This document shows, in pieces, positions 25,055 to 34,038 of a DNA stretch of 64,000 nucleotides; the first letter of the stretch is position 1, and each line of letters starts with the position of its first letter. The notes beneath the pieces were generated by a model. The model ran no database searches and was not told the DNA's origin. It saw nothing but the letters and a program-made list of their open reading frames with translations. Position numbers and translations under genes: made by a program. This DNA is from CAZMGV01 sp964565925 (GTDB taxonomy: Bacteria > JAGRBM01 > JAHCIT01), in NCBI GenBank assembly GCA_964565925.1, contig CAZMGV010000003.1, positions 1-64,000 on the forward strand, written 5' to 3'.

Positions 25055-27100
25055 CTAGTTCACCGGCTTGGCGAGCTGGAGTATCCCTGCCGGTATCTGC
25101 GTCCGTTGCGACTTCACCACAGCCCGGTTCACGATCAGTTCCCGGTTGTCTTTCAGTTCCGCCGTCGGAACCCCCTTCAGCCACGCCTGAACGATGGCGG
25201 GGACCGCCTGCAGCCCGCCTTCGAGCGACGACGTGAAACCCAGCACCGCGCCCGCGTCGAGCGCCGGCCGGCTCAGCGCGAACAGGATGAGGTTGCGGCC
25301 CGCGCCGTCGGCGGCGATTCTTTTGACCGCGGCCTCGGATATATCGGGCGCGAACAGGACGACGCAGTCCTTCGCCTCGGAGGGCAGCGAATCTTCCGGC
25401 AGTTTCACGAGCCGCGCCCCTCCGAGCGTTTTCTCGAGATCCTTCTGCCAGGCTGCCTCGAAATCCCCGGCGAGAAAAACCGCGGGAGCCCCCGGCTTGC
25501 TGGCGGCGAGAATCCGCCCAAGCACCGCCGGATCGGGCATTCCGCCGATCACGATCCGCGGACCGCGCCGGGCTTCACCCGGGTCGGGGATCTTCCCGGC
25601 CGGAGACCAGTCGAGCACCGGGATACGGCTCTCGTAGAGCGAACTGCGCAACCGGCTCACGGCCGGCTGTCCGACCAGGATATAGACATCGGCCTTCGCC
25701 TCGGCGGCGGTACTGTCTTTCGTACGGACGGCCGCCTCCACACCGCCCGAGGCAAGCTGCGCCCTAAGCCGCTCGGCCTCGGCGGCAGGCCCCTCGATCG
25801 CCACCTTCGGGCCTTCCGGCTTCGCGGCCGTCACCGGCGGAAGCGACTGGTAGAGCCGGAACATGGCGCTGCCGCCCCCGGACGGCACCCCCTCCAGGTT
25901 CGTGATCACGATCCGGAACGACCGCGGCTTGGTGCCCACGTTTTTCCAGCGGTTGATGGCGTAGCCGGACTCCGGATACTGGCCGGAATACCGCTCGGGG
26001 GGTTTGGGGTTGGGCCCGTCCCGGAAGTACGCGAGGTTTTCCAGATTGAGGCCGGTTTCGAAGTCGAGGAAGTTGAACTGGTAAAGTCCGCGCCCCGACA
26101 GGGTGAACCACTCTTCTTTGCCGTAGGGGATGTATTCCCCTTCGGGGCTCGAATTGCCGGTGATGACTCGCCCGGCCGGAACGGCCTGCGTCGAGAAGGT
26201 GATACCCTTCAGGTCCACGTAGTCGACAGTCACCTGCGCCGACAGATCGTCCAGGAAAGCGTTGATGGCCGTCGCCAGCTGGAACGACACCCGCGCGTCC
26301 AGCGTGCGGCAGCTCATGTCGAACCGCGCCATCATCGTGGTCAGCGTGAGCGGCCCGATCGAAAAAGCGAACTCCACGAACCGGAGCGTACGGATGGGTC
26401 CGGTCCGGTAACCCACGAGGCGGCTCTGGAAGTCGTCCTCGTTGCGGGTGAGCGTCACCATCGTTCCCATCGTGCGGGCCTTCACGCGGATACGCATCCC
26501 GTCGGCCACCGGCTCGTCGCTGCGGCCGTGCAGGTCGCGGTAGACGATGTCGTCGAAGACGACCGGGTTGTCCTTGCGGAACCGGAGCGTGAGGGCGGGT
26601 GTCGAGACCGTGTCCTTCACCGGGTCGTAGGTCATGTAGGATTTCGCGGACAGGGGCGGCGGCTGCGCGAACCGGGCGGCGTAGGCGTAGCCCACCCGGC
26701 CGTCGGGGTGCGCGACCGCCAGCTCCACCGCGTCGGCGGCCCCGGCGGGCCATCGGTCCTTCACGAGTCGGGGCCCGGTATCCTTCAGCATGAACAGCAG
26801 TTCGTCGAAACGGGAGAGCTTGTCGGGGCCGGGAACGCCGTCGAACACATAGCTCTTCGCGTCGTTCTTCGCGTCCGTCCTGGGGTCGATCTGAAAGGGG
26901 ATGATTTCCGGTTTGCCCGTCGTCGCGGCGAACACCCGGATCTGGGCGAGCGGCGCCCCCGTGAGTCCGGCCAGCTTGTCGCCCGTGACGGTGACCGGGA
27001 GAGTGCTCGAGTTCGGATCCGAGAAAATCGGGTCAAAAGCGGCGGCAGGCCCGGCCCACAGAAGCACGAGCAGCGGCACAAACAGACGCACCGGCCACAC
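25055..27100 (-). CDS. Large secreted protein with ABC_sub_bind-like C-terminus (paralogue 2)
   Basis: About 681 residues with signal peptide (RLFVPLLVLLWAGPAAA). It shares architecture and local sequence with the protein at 3993-6095: both begin with FSD...VTG motifs, have IPFQID around residue 70, SGQ(Y/L)PE-GY in the middle and a short periplasmic-binding-like C-terminal region ending TQIPAGILQLAKPVN here and MIPPTLMQIAERAK there. Start choice is uncertain: GTG at 27100 or 27121 precede the hydrophobic core; the in-frame ATG at 27562 would cross a divergent gene. Function unknown. Confidence 0.68.
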   Translation of the reverse strand: MWPVRLFVPLLVLLWAGPAAAFDPIFSDPNSSTLPVTVTGDKLAGLTGAPLAQIRVFAATTGKPEIIPFQIDPRTDAKNDAKSYVFDGVPGPDKLSRFDELLFMLKDTGPRLVKDRWPAGAADAVELAVAHPDGRVGYAYAARFAQPPPLSAKSYMTYDPVKDTVSTPALTLRFRKDNPVVFDDIVYRDLHGRSDEPVADGMRIRVKARTMGTMVTLTRNEDDFQSRLVGYRTGPIRTLRFVEFAFSIGPLTLTTMMARFDMSCRTLDARVSFQLATAINAFLDDLSAQVTVDYVDLKGITFSTQAVPAGRVITGNSSPEGEYIPYGKEEWFTLSGRGLYQFNFLDFETGLNLENLAYFRDGPNPKPPERYSGQYPESGYAINRWKNVGTKPRSFRIVITNLEGVPSGGGSAMFRLYQSLPPVTAAKPEGPKVAIEGPAAEAERLRAQLASGGVEAAVRTKDSTAAEAKADVYILVGQPAVSRLRSSLYESRIPVLDWSPAGKIPDPGEARRGPRIVIGGMPDPAVLGRILAASKPGAPAVFLAGDFEAAWQKDLEKTLGGARLVKLPEDSLPSEAKDCVVLFAPDISEAAVKRIAADGAGRNLILFALSRPALDAGAVLGFTSSLEGGLQAVPAIVQAWLKGVPTAELKDNRELIVNRAVVKSQRTQIPAGILQLAKPVN

Positions 27101-27317
27101 CCTGATCCATCCACCCGTCACTGAATTGACCCGCCCGATCGGCGGCTGCGGACTCGCCGGAGCCGCCCCGCTACCCGCAATTTTACTGGACCGGTGACGT
27201 TCTTGACACGGAAAAATGCGAAAACCCCGCGGACTTTGACGAAAAACCGCCCAAGCGTTGCGTTCCGGAACGGGGCCCAGTTGACTCCATGTGCCCACGC
27301 GGAACACTTTAGCCACG

Positions 27318-28022
27318 ATGTCTGAAACGGGTTCCAAACCGGCGGGAGGACCGAAGCCTCCGCCCCTGACGACCGGATCAAGCCACTTCCGGATACCGAG
27401 CGAGAAGGACCGGATCGTCAAGCTTTTCGAGAATCTGCCGCGCGCGCCGGTGCTCAAACGCCCGGAATCGAAGCTGAAAACACCCGCGAAAAAAGAGCCG
27501 CCGCCCGAGCCCATACAGCCGCTCGGCCGCGAAGCGGCCATGAAAAAATGCGAGGCCGCCAAAACCCCGCGCGAGGTGGTGCAGGCACTGCTCGGCTACG
27601 GGGCCGGAGCCGCCAAGCGGGTGGTCATCTTCTTCCCCCGCGGCCACCGGCTGAAAGGCCTGGACGGAGCCGGAGACGGCATCAGCCGCTCCTCGATCGC
27701 CACGCTGGATCTGGACCTGGACAAGCCGTCCGTGTTCCGCAACTTCACCTACGGCGCGGCCTGTTACCTGGGGCCCATGCCGCGGACGGAGACCAACGAC
27801 GCGTTCGTGCGAATCGCGGGCGCTCAGCGCCCGGCCGGCGCCCTGATCGTGCCCGTGCTGGCCGGTGACCGGGCGGCCAATCTCCTGTATCTGGACAATG
27901 GCCACGCCCGCGAGATCGAGACCGATCTGGGAGACCTGCTGCTGCTCACGACGGCCGCCGGCAAGGCGTACGAACGGATTATCCGCCAGCGGCGCGGGAC
28001 CGAAGACCGGAAAGGCACCTGA
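27318..28022 (+). CDS. GAF-like domain protein
   Basis: A 234-residue soluble protein. The first 70 residues are Pro/Lys-rich and probably disordered (KLKTPAKKEPPPEPIQPLG). Residues from about 80 onwards resemble the GAF-like domain common in myxobacterial signalling proteins: GYGAGAAKRVVIFFPRGHRLKG, LDLDLDKPSVFRN, YLGPMPRTETNDAFV and GALIVPVLAGDRAANLLYLDN. Ligand unknown. It begins a three-gene overlapping operon with a PilZ and a double cNMP-binding protein, so cyclic nucleotide signalling is the likely setting. Confidence 0.65.
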   Translation: MSETGSKPAGGPKPPPLTTGSSHFRIPSEKDRIVKLFENLPRAPVLKRPESKLKTPAKKEPPPEPIQPLGREAAMKKCEAAKTPREVVQALLGYGAGAAKRVVIFFPRGHRLKGLDGAGDGISRSSIATLDLDLDKPSVFRNFTYGAACYLGPMPRTETNDAFVRIAGAQRPAGALIVPVLAGDRAANLLYLDNGHAREIETDLGDLLLLTTAAGKAYERIIRQRRGTEDRKGT

Positions 28023-28024
28023 AA

Positions 28025-28432
28025 TTGGTTACCGCCAAAAAAGTCCCGGGCAAAACCGAAAAGGTCCCGCCCAAGCGCAGGCGCTATGCGCGGCTGTCCT
28101 GCCGTGTTACGGTCGCCTTAACGGAGTCTGAAGGTTCCGGACACCTGATATTCCCCTCGGGCAACATGTCCCTGGGAGGTGTCTTCCTGGAGAGCGACCT
28201 GCTTCTCGAAGTGGGATCGGTCGTCAGTCTCGCTTTCAGGCTCCCGAACGGCAAGAATCAGACTTCTGCGGAAGCGGTGGTTGTCAGGGTCGCGGACGAG
28301 GATTCGCTCGGCCGCTCGCAACCGGGAATGGGGCTCGAGTTCACCCGCCTGAGTGCCGGGGGACGCGAACTTCTGGAACAGTATCTGAAGGCGAACCTGC
28401 CGTCGTTGAAAGAGGACGCCAGTGGCAGTTGA
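28025..28432 (+). CDS. PilZ-domain protein
   Basis: A 135-residue protein starting at TTG, two bases after the stop of the preceding gene. The PilZ c-di-GMP binding signature is present as RRYAR (RxxxR motif) and NMSLGGVFLES (the (D/N)xSxxG motif), followed by the beta-barrel strands and the terminal helix (GGRELLEQYLKANL). It should bind cyclic di-GMP. The downstream gene overlaps its end by 11 bases. Confidence 0.88.
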   Translation: MVTAKKVPGKTEKVPPKRRRYARLSCRVTVALTESEGSGHLIFPSGNMSLGGVFLESDLLLEVGSVVSLAFRLPNGKNQTSAEAVVVRVADEDSLGRSQPGMGLEFTRLSAGGRELLEQYLKANLPSLKEDASGS

Positions 28433-29879
28433 CAAGGCAAAACTGAAAGAAGAGGGCTTGCAGCTTTTCACGAAGGGAAAGTTCGACAAGGCCCTCGAAA
28501 AGTACCGGGAAGTCCTGAAAGTCGACAAGCGCGACGACCGGTCGATGATGAAGCTCGCCGAGTGCTACAAGCGCCTGAACAAGCGCGCCGAAGCCATCCA
28601 GGTGATGACCCAGCTTTCAGACTTCTACGCCCGCTCGGGCTTCCTCCTGAAATCGATCTCGACGCTCAAGATGATCCTTGAGATCGACAAGAACCACCAG
28701 AGCACGCTGGACATGCTCGCGGACCTGTATTCCAAGCGCGGCATCTCCGCCCCGGCCGACGGCAGCAAGAGCATGCCGCCCGCCCCGGCCGCAGCCGCCG
28801 CACCGGCGGCCAAGGCGCCGCCGCAGGCGTCGCTGCCCGAGATCGCCGCCGCCGAACCGGCCGACGAGGAGCCCGTGGAGGCCGAAGCGGTGGACGCCGG
28901 GGAAGTCACCGGCGTCGAAGAGGCCGCGCCTGAATCCGTGGCGCCCATCGGAACCGACGCGTCCGATCTCGATACCGGTTCGGAGCCCGATTCGGCCGAC
29001 CTTCTGGAGGCCATCGAGCCGGTCAATGAACAGGCGCTGCCCGAAGTGCCGCTGTTCTCGGACCTGCCGCCCGCGGAGTTCAAGGCACTCATCGACAAGT
29101 GCCACTTCCGCCAGTTCAAGGCCAAGACCAAGATCATTCAGGAAGGCGATCCGGGCGATTCGTTCTACGTGATCGTGTCGGGCGAGGTGCTCGTCTACCG
29201 CAAGGCCCCGGACGGAACCACGAGACGGCTCGCCACCATCAAGGAAGGCAAGGAAGGCTCGTTCTTCGGCGAGTTCGCCGTGCTGACCAAGTCCGAGCGC
29301 AAGGCGTCGGTGGGCGCGCTCTCGGACGTGGAAGTGCTCGAGATCACCACGACCGACCTCGACGAGCTGGCCGCCAAGCACCCCAAGATCATCGAGGTGC
29401 TGTGGGACTTCTACAAGAAGCGCATCCTGGCGAACCTGCTGCTCCAGTCGCCGCTGTTCCAGCCGCTGTCCATCGACGACCGCAAGCAGCTCGTCTCCAA
29501 GTTCACGATGGAGAAGTGCCAGAAGGGCGCCGTGCTCCTCAAGGAAGGGACCGACGGCGACGGCCTGTACCTGGTCCAGTGGGGCGAGGTGGAAATCTTC
29601 ATCAACGATCCGGCGGGTACCGGCGAAGTGACGATCACGAACCTCTCCGAGGGCTCGTTCTTCGGCGAGTATTCGCTGGTGAAGCGCGCGCCCTGCTCGG
29701 CATCCGTGCGGGCGCTCACCGACTGCATCTTCCTCAAGCTGCCCAAGAAGGCGTTCAACGAGATGATCATGACGCATCCGCAGATCCTGGAAGTGATCAT
29801 GACTTACGTGGAGTCGCGCGAGCGCGAGACGCAGGAAACCAAGGACAGCCTCGCCCGTATCGCCGGCGGCAAGAAGTAG
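28422..29879 (+). CDS. TPR plus double cyclic-nucleotide-binding protein
   Basis: A 485-residue protein starting at GTG 28422 with AGAGGA upstream. N-terminal TPR-like helices (residues ~1-105, KGKFDKALEKYREVLKVDK) are followed by an Ala/Pro/Glu-rich linker (~110-205) and two Crp-type cyclic nucleotide-binding domains (~215-340 and ~345-470). The sequence EGDPGDSFYVIVSGEVLVYR, then GSFFGEFAVLTKSERKASV in the first and EGTDGDGLYLVQWGEVEIF, GSFFGEYSLVKRAPCSASV in the second are the phosphate-binding cassettes. There is no DNA-binding or catalytic domain, so it should act by protein contact. Confidence 0.88.
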   Translation: MAVDKAKLKEEGLQLFTKGKFDKALEKYREVLKVDKRDDRSMMKLAECYKRLNKRAEAIQVMTQLSDFYARSGFLLKSISTLKMILEIDKNHQSTLDMLADLYSKRGISAPADGSKSMPPAPAAAAAPAAKAPPQASLPEIAAAEPADEEPVEAEAVDAGEVTGVEEAAPESVAPIGTDASDLDTGSEPDSADLLEAIEPVNEQALPEVPLFSDLPPAEFKALIDKCHFRQFKAKTKIIQEGDPGDSFYVIVSGEVLVYRKAPDGTTRRLATIKEGKEGSFFGEFAVLTKSERKASVGALSDVEVLEITTTDLDELAAKHPKIIEVLWDFYKKRILANLLLQSPLFQPLSIDDRKQLVSKFTMEKCQKGAVLLKEGTDGDGLYLVQWGEVEIFINDPAGTGEVTITNLSEGSFFGEYSLVKRAPCSASVRALTDCIFLKLPKKAFNEMIMTHPQILEVIMTYVESRERETQETKDSLARIAGGKK

Positions 29880-29936
29880 CCGCCGGGACAGGGCGGCGGG
29901 TTGAATCACCCGCCCCGTCCCGTGCATAAATGGCCC

Positions 29937-30725
29937 ATGGCCGCTGCGACTCAAGACAACGACAGACTGGTTATCGGAAAATACAGTTTCGCCTCACGGC
30001 TCATTGTGGGGACGGGCAAATACGCCGACCTCGAAACCATGCGGAAGGCCCACGAGGCGTCGGGCGCCGAGATGGTGACGGTCGCGGTCCGCCGCGTGAA
30101 CCTGACCCGGGGCGCCGGCGACGTGCTCGACTATATCGACCCCAAGAAATACACGCTGCTCCCCAACACGGCCGGCTGCTTCACCGCCGACGAGGCCATC
30201 CGCTACGCGCGGCTCGGGCGCGAGGCCGGCATGAGCGACCTCGTGAAGCTGGAAGTGATCGGAGACAGGGAAACGCTTTTCCCCGACAACGAGGAGACCG
30301 TGAAGGCGGCGAAGGTGCTGGTGGGCGAAGGGTTCACCGTCATGCCCTACATCTCGGACGACCTCATCACGGCCAAAAAACTCGTGGACATCGGCTGCCC
30401 CGTGGTGATGCCGCTCGGCGCGCCGATCGGCTCCGGGCTGGGTATCCGAAACCCTTACAACATCCGGATCATCCGCGAGCAGATCAAAATCCCCGTGATC
30501 GTGGACGCCGGGATCGGCACCGCCTCGGATGCCGCCCTCGCCATGGAGATCGGCGTGGACGGCCTGCTGGTGAACACGGCTCTGTCCGCCGCGAAAAACC
30601 CGGTCCTGATGGCCGAGGCGGTGAAGCTGGCGACCCGGGCCGGGCGGCTCGCCTATCTTGCGGGCCGCATGGGCAAGAAACTCTACGCCAATGCGAGCAG
30701 CCCGTTCGACGGGATGCTCGGCTGA
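29937..30725 (+). CDS. thiG: Thiazole synthase
   Basis: Forms the thiazole phosphate of thiamine from DXP, a thiocarboxylated ThiS and an imine. The 262-residue TIM barrel has the expected RLIVGTGKY near the start, YTLLPNTAGC, and GIGTASDAALAMEIGVDGLLVNTA near the end. ATG at 29937 is close to the first strand. It is followed at 6 bases by a thiE-like gene; no thiS, thiH or thiO is beside it, and there is no riboswitch in its 57-base leader. Confidence 0.96.
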   Translation: MAAATQDNDRLVIGKYSFASRLIVGTGKYADLETMRKAHEASGAEMVTVAVRRVNLTRGAGDVLDYIDPKKYTLLPNTAGCFTADEAIRYARLGREAGMSDLVKLEVIGDRETLFPDNEETVKAAKVLVGEGFTVMPYISDDLITAKKLVDIGCPVVMPLGAPIGSGLGIRNPYNIRIIREQIKIPVIVDAGIGTASDAALAMEIGVDGLLVNTALSAAKNPVLMAEAVKLATRAGRLAYLAGRMGKKLYANASSPFDGMLG

Positions 30726-30731
30726 CCGGAT

Positions 30732-31349
30732 ATGGGTTCTGCCGCGGAACCGGTTCCCCGGATATACCTGATCGGGACGATTGCGCAGCTGCCCGCACCG
30801 CTCGTCAGACGCCTCACGGCCGCCGCCCGTAAACAGAAAACCCCGTTCGCCGTGCAGTTGCGGGATAAAACCGCCACCGACCGGGACCTGTTCGAACACG
30901 CGAAGCGGCTCGCCCCGCTCACCCGTCTGTATGTGAACGGCCGGCCGCATGTGGCGCAGGCAGCCAGAGCGGCCGGTGTCCATCTGGGGCCGCTGACCCT
31001 TTCTGTCAAAGACGTCCGCCGGCATTTCCCTGGCCTCGGGATCGGATACTCCGCCCATAATGCCGGGGAACTGGAAGATGCGTCAGACGCGGATTTCGCC
31101 GTGCTCTCGCCGTTTGCCAGACCGCTCAGCAAACCGGACGACACCCGCCGGCCGCTGGGGGCGGCCGGATTCGCCAGACTGGCGGCCAGAAGCACCGTGC
31201 CGGTACTGGCGCTGGGCGGTATCACCCCGGCAAACGCCCCCGCCGCTCTCCACAACTGGGCGCAAGGGGTTGCCGTCAGCGGGGTAATCCTTTTACACAA
31301 AAACGCTTTGGCCGTTTTCGGGAGTTTGGTAGCTTCGGTTCAGGGGTAA
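30732..31349 (+). CDS. thiE: Thiamine phosphate synthase family (ThiE/TenI)
   Basis: A 205-residue TIM-barrel protein of the ThiE/TenI family, which couples thiazole phosphate and HMP-pyrophosphate (ThiE) or aromatises the thiazole (TenI). Seen are FAVQLRDK (substrate/phosphate loop), AAGVHLG, IGYSAHNAGEL and VLALGGITPANA. The usual aspartates before VHLG are less clear than in classical ThiE, so TenI function remains possible. Position right after thiG supports a thiamine role. Overlaps nothing; the next gene starts four bases on. Confidence 0.8.
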   Translation: MGSAAEPVPRIYLIGTIAQLPAPLVRRLTAAARKQKTPFAVQLRDKTATDRDLFEHAKRLAPLTRLYVNGRPHVAQAARAAGVHLGPLTLSVKDVRRHFPGLGIGYSAHNAGELEDASDADFAVLSPFARPLSKPDDTRRPLGAAGFARLAARSTVPVLALGGITPANAPAALHNWAQGVAVSGVILLHKNALAVFGSLVASVQG

Positions 31350-31353
31350 GACG

Positions 31354-32220
31354 GTGGCGTCCAGGAAACAGTCAGCGATGAGGTCGGAGCCAGCGGCGGA
31401 ACTGCCGCCGGAGCGCGCGCCGCGCAAGGGAGCCCGCCGGATGGCGGAGATTCCGCCGAGGGTGCTCAGGGACCTGAATGCGGGACGGGCCGAAACGATC
31501 ACGCTCGTCGAGTGGCTCGCCATCGACATCGAGAAGCTGGCGAGAGCCGCCGCGCTGGATGGCGGTTTCGAGGATATTGTCGAGGAGCTGACCGGCCACG
31601 CCCGGCGGCTGAAAAGGCTCGGTATCCTGCAGCGGACCGAAGGCATGGGCGCAGCCCTCCATGCGGTCGCGCAGACACACCCCAAGCGGCTGTCGCTGCT
31701 GAACGGCGCCGCCAGCCACACCTCCGACTCGGTCCGCAACTGGGCGGCCTATGCGATCGTCGCCTTCCCGGACCTGCCGCTGGAGAGGCGCCTCCGGGCG
31801 GTGCGGCCCTTTGCCGCCGACACGCACATGGGCGTGCGCGAGATCGCCTGGATGGCGGTGCGGCCGCATCTGGCGCAGGATCTGGAACAGGCGTTCGAGC
31901 TGCTCGCCCCGTGGACGAAAGACCCGGACGAGAATATCCGCCGGTTCGCGTCCGAGGCGCTGCGCCCCCGGGGCGTCTGGTGCGCGCATATCGCGGCGCT
32001 CAAGGACGACCCCGAGCCGGGGCTCGCCGTGCTGGATCCGCTCAAAAACGACCCGAGCCTCTACGTGCGCCGCAGCGTCGCCAACTGGCTGAACGACGCC
32101 AGCAAGTCGCGCCCCGACTGGGTGAAGAAAACCAGCGCCCGGTGGCTGAAAGAATCCAAAACAAAAGAGACCGCGTGGATCGTCAACCACGCCACCCGCA
32201 CGCTGCGGAAGCAGAAGTAG
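31354..32220 (+). CDS. DNA alkylation repair protein, AlkC-like HEAT repeats
   Basis: A 288-residue all-helical protein. Residues ~95-285 contain HEAT-like repeats with the signature NIRRFASEALRPRGVW and YVRRSVANWLNDASK, characteristic of AlkC-type (COG4335) base-excision glycosylases that remove alkylated bases. The N-terminus is basic and disordered. Start is GTG at 31354, four bases after thiE, suggesting read-through transcription from the thiamine genes. Catalytic residues were not verified. Confidence 0.75.
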   Translation: MASRKQSAMRSEPAAELPPERAPRKGARRMAEIPPRVLRDLNAGRAETITLVEWLAIDIEKLARAAALDGGFEDIVEELTGHARRLKRLGILQRTEGMGAALHAVAQTHPKRLSLLNGAASHTSDSVRNWAAYAIVAFPDLPLERRLRAVRPFAADTHMGVREIAWMAVRPHLAQDLEQAFELLAPWTKDPDENIRRFASEALRPRGVWCAHIAALKDDPEPGLAVLDPLKNDPSLYVRRSVANWLNDASKSRPDWVKKTSARWLKESKTKETAWIVNHATRTLRKQK

Positions 32221-32223
32221 CAA

Positions 32224-32260
32224 CCCGCTCGACCCTATGACGCGGCTCAGGGTGAGCGGG
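32224..32260. repeat. Dispersed CCCGCTC/GAGCGGG repeat, solitary copy
   Basis: The ends CCCGCTC and GAGCGGG are inverted. The interior CGACCCTATGACGCGG-CTCAGGGT is a diverged form of the repeat that flanks the GIY-YIG gene at 42865 and 43249. It lies between the AlkC-like gene and thiC, both of which end here, and could also act as a bidirectional terminator. Confidence 0.65.
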
Positions 32261-32316
32261 TTCCGCTCGCGTCGAGCGCCGTCGAAACGCGGAGGAACCG
32301 GACGCGGCAAACGGCC

Positions 32317-33675
32317 TTACGCCGTCTTCGCCGTCGCCTGCTCCAGGATCTTCGCATTGAAGTTGGCCACTTCCTGCGAGATCTTCATGGAGCAGAACTT
32401 GGGTCCGCACATGGAGCAGAACTCCGCCGACTTGAACACTTCCTGCGGCAGCGTCTCGTCGTGCATCTCCTGCGCGCGCTCGGGATCGAGCGACAGGCGG
32501 AACTGCTCCTTCCAGTCGAAGTTGTAGCGGGCCTTCGACAGCGCGTCGTCGCGGTCGCGGGCACCCTTGCGGTGGCGGGCGATATCGGCCGCGTGGGCGG
32601 CGATCTTGTAGGCGATGATCCCCTGCCGCACGTCTTCGAGATCGGGCAGGCCCAGGTGCTCTTTCGGCGTCACGTAGCAGAGCATCGCCGCTCCGCTCCA
32701 GCCGGCCAGAGCCGCGCCGATAGCGGAGGTGATGTGGTCGTAGCCCGGCGCGATGTCGGTCACGAGCGGCCCCAGCACATAGAACGGGGCCTCGGAACAC
32801 ACTTTCATCTGCCGTTTGATGTTCATGTCGATCTGGTCCATCGGCACGTGGCCGGGACCCTCCACCATCACCTGCACGTCGCGCTCCCAGGCGCGGCGGG
32901 TCAGTTCGCCAAGGGTGTCCAGCTCCGCGAACTGGGCGGCGTCGGACGCATCGGCAAGGCAGCCCGGGCGCAGGCTGTCGCCCAGCGACAGGCTGACGTC
33001 GTATTTCGCGCAGATATCGAGAATGCGGTCGTAGTTTTCGTAGAGCGGGTTCTGCTTGTGGTGGTGGATCATCCACTGGGCCATGAGCGAGCCGCCGCGC
33101 GAGACGATGCCGGTAAGGCGGTTCGCCACGAGCGGCAGGTGTTCCAGCAGGATGCCCACGTGGAGCGTCATGTAGTCCACACCCTGCTTCGCCTGATGCT
33201 CGATGTTTTCGAGCAGCAGCTCGGCGGTCAGGTCTTCCGCCCGGTCCACGTGCTCGATCGCCTGGTAGATCGGCACGGTGCCGATCGGGACCACCGAGTT
33301 GCCGATGATCGCTTCGCGGATCTTGTCGATGTTCTTGCCCGTCGAGAGATCCATCACGGTGTCCGAGCCCAGCCGGACGGAGAGTTTCAGCTTCTCGACC
33401 TCTTCGTCGATGTTGCTTGAGACGGCGGAGTTGCCGATGTTCGCGTTGATCTTGCACTTTGAATGAATGCCGATGCACATCGGTTCCAGGTTCACGTGAT
33501 TGATGTTCGCCGGGATGATCATGCGTCCCCGGGCGACTTCCGAGCGGATGAACTCGGGTTCCAGCTCCTCGCGCATCGCCACATGGTGCATCTCTTCGGT
33601 AATGACCCCCTGGCGCGCGTAGTGCATCTGGCTGACGTTGCTGCCCTTGCGGTTTTTGACCCATTCCTTGCGCAT
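32317..33675 (-). CDS. thiC: Phosphomethylpyrimidine synthase
   Basis: A radical SAM enzyme that rearranges aminoimidazole ribotide into HMP phosphate for thiamine. The C-terminal cluster motif is CSMCGPKFC (CxxCxxxxC; Cys420, 423 and 428 of 452). Other family segments are TMCIG-type N-terminus, RGGSLMAQWMIHHHKQNPLY and EGPGHVPMDQI. It is shorter at the N-terminus than the ~630-residue proteobacterial form, fitting the shorter bacterial class. A TPP riboswitch lies 105 bases upstream. Confidence 0.97.
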   Translation of the reverse strand: MRKEWVKNRKGSNVSQMHYARQGVITEEMHHVAMREELEPEFIRSEVARGRMIIPANINHVNLEPMCIGIHSKCKINANIGNSAVSSNIDEEVEKLKLSVRLGSDTVMDLSTGKNIDKIREAIIGNSVVPIGTVPIYQAIEHVDRAEDLTAELLLENIEHQAKQGVDYMTLHVGILLEHLPLVANRLTGIVSRGGSLMAQWMIHHHKQNPLYENYDRILDICAKYDVSLSLGDSLRPGCLADASDAAQFAELDTLGELTRRAWERDVQVMVEGPGHVPMDQIDMNIKRQMKVCSEAPFYVLGPLVTDIAPGYDHITSAIGAALAGWSGAAMLCYVTPKEHLGLPDLEDVRQGIIAYKIAAHAADIARHRKGARDRDDALSKARYNFDWKEQFRLSLDPERAQEMHDETLPQEVFKSAEFCSMCGPKFCSMKISQEVANFNAKILEQATAKTA

Positions 33676-33780
33676 GACTTGGTGCTCCCCGGCCTGTTCG
33701 TGCAGGCCGATCTCTCAACTCGGATTTTCCGGAGATGCTGGACGGGGAGATGCGGAAAAGATGGCGGCTGGCTGCCGCGA

Positions 33781-33871
33781 TCCCGTTCCCTCCGCCGGCA
33801 TTATCCGGATCAGGTTCCTGGGGTGCCTCTCAGACCGGCTGGCCCTTCAGCCGCCGGCCGCCCCCACGGGA
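33781..33871 (-). promoter_or_regulatory. TPP riboswitch upstream of thiC
   Basis: Read on the minus strand: closing P1 stem TCCCGT/ACGGGA, then GTGGGGGCGG, CTGAGAGG in the pyrimidine-sensing loop, and ACCTGATCCGGATAATGCCGG with GGAGGGA, the full conserved core of the THI element. Bound thiamine pyrophosphate should lower thiC expression. About 105 bases separate it from the thiC start, space enough for an expression platform. Confidence 0.95.
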
Positions 33872-34038
33872 CGAACAGGAGAAGCCTAAGTAATCAGGAC
33901 CGCGCGGGCAAACGGACGCGGGGGCGAGCGGGGTCTATGGGGGCAGCGGTGTTAACCTCCCGGATTCACATTGAAACCCGGCCCGCTGACATTCCGGCAG
34001 AGTTCCCGTACTCTTGCTGCCGGAAGGAGAACTACCCC

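Noticed and set aside
25106..27124. A 672-codon plus-strand frame opposite the second large secreted protein
   Set aside because: Antisense shadow of a gene supported by its paralogue; Arg/His-rich without motifs.
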